The position numbers were made by a program, and so were the translations under genes. Shown in pieces: positions 17,267 through 18,631 of a stretch of DNA of 18,631 bases (the stretch's first letter is position 1; every line of letters begins with the position of its first letter). The notes under the pieces were generated by a model. That model did not search any database. It was not told the DNA's origin and was given only the letters and a program-made list of their open reading frames with translations. This DNA is from AC-32 sp036522595 (GTDB lineage: Bacteria; Actinomycetota; Thermoleophilia; Gaiellales; Gaiellaceae), in contig DATDFL010000008.1 in the NCBI GenBank assembly GCA_036522595.1, positions 1-18,631 on the forward strand, read 5' to 3'.

Positions 17267-18120
17267 GCACCGTCGCGATTCCAGCGCCGCGCGCCCGCCC
17301 GAGCGTTCTCGCGCGCGCGTGGTCATTCGTGCGCCGGCACACGCTGACGGTCTACTCGCTGCTGTTCTTCGCGTACCTGCTGCTGCCGATCGGCGTCGTC
17401 GTCGCGTTCTCTTTCAACAACCCGAAGGGCCGCTTCAACTACACCTGGCAAGGGTTCACCTGGAAGAACTGGTCGCATTGGGACGCGATCCCGGACCTCC
17501 GCAGCGCCCTCGTGCTCTCGCTGGAGATCGCGCTGATCGCGAGCATCGTCGCAACCGCCCTCGGCACGCTCGTCGCGCTCGCGCTCGTGCGCTACGGCTT
17601 CCGCGGCCGCGGCTCGACGAACCTGCTCGTCTTCCTGCCGCTCTCGACGCCCGAGATCGTGCTCGGCGCCTCGCTGCTGACGCTCTTCCTCAACCTGACC
17701 CAGGTTTTCACGATCGGGTTCTGGACGATCCTCATCGCGCACATCATGTTCTGCATCAGCTTCGCGGTGGTCACGGTGAAAGCGAGGTTGATCGGGTTCG
17801 ACCGCCACCTCGAGGAAGCGGCGATGGATCTCGGCGCCAACGAGTGGGTCACCTTCCAGAAGGTGACGCTCCCGCTGATCGCGCCGGCGATCCTTGCCGC
17901 GCTGCTGCTCTGCTTCGCCATCTCGATCGACGACTTCGTCGTGACCTACTTCAACGCTGGCAACCGGGTGACGTTCCCGATCTTCGTCTGGGGCTCGGCA
18001 CGCGTGGCGACGCCGCCGCAGATCAACGTGATCGGAACGGCGATCTTCGTCGTCGCCGTGACCCTGATGCTCGCCAACGTCGTCCTGCAGCGCGCCCGCG
18101 AGTCGAAAGGAGCCGTGTGA
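17263..18120 (+). CDS. potC: Spermidine/putrescine-type ABC importer, permease C (system 2)
   Basis: This encodes 285 residues from ATG 17263, which overlaps the permease B stop. Compared with the system 1 PotC it has an extra ~15-residue basic N-terminus. The first helix is at about residues 28-50 (VYSLLFFAYLLLPIGVVVAF) and is followed by SFNNPKGRFN, a PotC-like periplasmic start. The docking loop reads 'LEEAAMDLGANEWVTFQKVT' then LPLIAPAILAAL. Near the end, 'ISIDDFVVTYFNAG' is strongly PotC-like. It overlaps the aminotransferase start in a GTGA junction, tying import to metabolism of the imported compound. Confidence 0.93.
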   Translation: MSTVAIPAPRARPSVLARAWSFVRRHTLTVYSLLFFAYLLLPIGVVVAFSFNNPKGRFNYTWQGFTWKNWSHWDAIPDLRSALVLSLEIALIASIVATALGTLVALALVRYGFRGRGSTNLLVFLPLSTPEIVLGASLLTLFLNLTQVFTIGFWTILIAHIMFCISFAVVTVKARLIGFDRHLEEAAMDLGANEWVTFQKVTLPLIAPAILAALLLCFAISIDDFVVTYFNAGNRVTFPIFVWGSARVATPPQINVIGTAIFVVAVTLMLANVVLQRARESKGAV

Positions 18121-18631
18121 CCGCCGTTTCCTCGGGGCTTTCGCCCGCCGAGCTGCAGAAGGCTGCCCGCGACCACCTCTGGATGCACTTCACGCGCATG
18201 TCGGGGTACCACGACCAGGACGTGCCGATCATCGTGCGCGGCGAGGGCTGCTACCTCGAGGACTCGAACGGGAAGCGCTACCTCGACGCGCTGGCCGGGC
18301 TCTTCGCGGTGCAGATCGGCTACTCGTACGGCGAGGAGATCGGCGAGGCGGCGCTGGCGCAGTTTCGCGAGCTGCCGTACTACACGAACTGGTCGTACGC
18401 GCACCCGCGGGCGATCGAGCTCGCCGCGGAGGTGGCGTCGCTCGCGCCCGGTGACCTGAACCGCGTCTTCTTCGTCTCCGGCGGCTCCGAGGCGGTCGAG
18501 TCGGCCTGGAAGCTCGCGCGCCAGTACCACACCGCGAATGGCGAACGCCGGTGGAAGGCGGTCTCCCGCCGAACGGCCTACCACGGCACGACGATGGGCG
18601 CGCTCTCGATCAACGGAGTCGCCGCGCTGCG
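18117..18631 (+). CDS. Class III (omega) aminotransferase, N-terminal part (putrescine/beta-alanine aminotransferase type)
   Basis: The gene begins at GTG 18117, overlapping the permease stop, and runs off the window after about 171 codons of an expected ~450. It is a PLP enzyme moving an amino group from an amine to pyruvate or 2-oxoglutarate. Visible features: an N-terminal 'HLWMHFTRMSGYHDQDVPII' stretch, the 'GCYLEDSNGKRYLDALAGLF' strand-turn, the PLP phosphate-binding loop VSGGSEAVESAWKLARQY, and YHGTTMGALS, where the Tyr stacks on the cofactor ring. The catalytic lysine lies beyond the window. The layout resembles SpuC-type putrescine-pyruvate aminotransferases and related beta-alanine or taurine enzymes; co-operonic polyamine transport genes favour a putrescine-type substrate, by inference. 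Confidence 0.87.
   Translation, partial: MTAVSSGLSPAELQKAARDHLWMHFTRMSGYHDQDVPIIVRGEGCYLEDSNGKRYLDALAGLFAVQIGYSYGEEIGEAALAQFRELPYYTNWSYAHPRAIELAAEVASLAPGDLNRVFFVSGGSEAVESAWKLARQYHTANGERRWKAVSRRTAYHGTTMGALSINGVAAL

Overview
The window is strongly GC-rich. It uses many GTG and TTG starts, its genes are tightly coupled in ATGA/GTGA overlaps, and it encodes proteins with an Ala/Pro-rich, actinobacterial flavour. The gene set (an Ig-like secreted protein of a type common in that group, a 2-oxoglutarate dehydrogenase E1 with an Ala/Pro linker, small conserved membrane proteins, doubled polyamine transporters) fits an actinomycetote, most likely class Thermoleophilia (Gaiellales/Solirubrobacterales). 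The lineage is inferred from general familiarity, not from a marker gene. All coding regions run on the + strand except two genes at 5811-6799.

Layout. 2-154 is the 3' end of a hydantoinase B/oxoprolinase-type gene. 278-2360 is a coupled pair of exported proteins of unknown function: a Cys-rich protein with an Ig-like domain and a Pro hinge, then a probable lipoprotein. 2382-2887 holds two tiny overlapping membrane-protein genes. 2940-5804 is the E1 component of 2-oxoglutarate dehydrogenase (sucA). The minus strand then carries a 59-residue basic protein (5811-5990) and a membrane-anchored low-complexity protein (6008-6799) with 31 consecutive prolines and a long Gly-X tail that includes 21 Gly-Gln units. 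6876-8639 is a membrane HAMP-GAF-GGDEF diguanylate cyclase. 8699-9431 is an acidic protein followed by a BON-domain protein.

The right half (9453 to the end) is the most coherent region. Two complete spermidine/putrescine-type ABC importers lie in tandem with the same gene order (ATPase, binding protein, permease B, permease C). An Lrp/AsnC-family regulator sits between them and heads the second operon. That operon continues, with an overlap, into a class III aminotransferase that runs off the window. The likely theme is uptake of polyamines (or related amines) followed by transamination, under feedback control by the Lrp-type protein. Carbon from such a pathway normally enters the TCA cycle near succinate/2-oxoglutarate, but a link to the nearby sucA is only suggestive.

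Regulatory DNA. The clearest promoter is at 13566-13595 (TTGACG, 18 bp, TCTAAT) in front of the Lrp gene. It carries two CGCA-N-TGCG sites exactly 31 bp apart, and the second is the core of a perfect 19-bp palindrome over the predicted start of transcription and translation. An 18-bp-arm hairpin (13485-13521) separates the two transporter operons. Several other units have a TANNNT-like -10 box only 6-12 bases from the start codon, which suggests leaderless or short-leader mRNAs. I saw no tRNA or rRNA genes, CRISPR array, transposase or phage gene, and no gene-free stretch over 300 bases.
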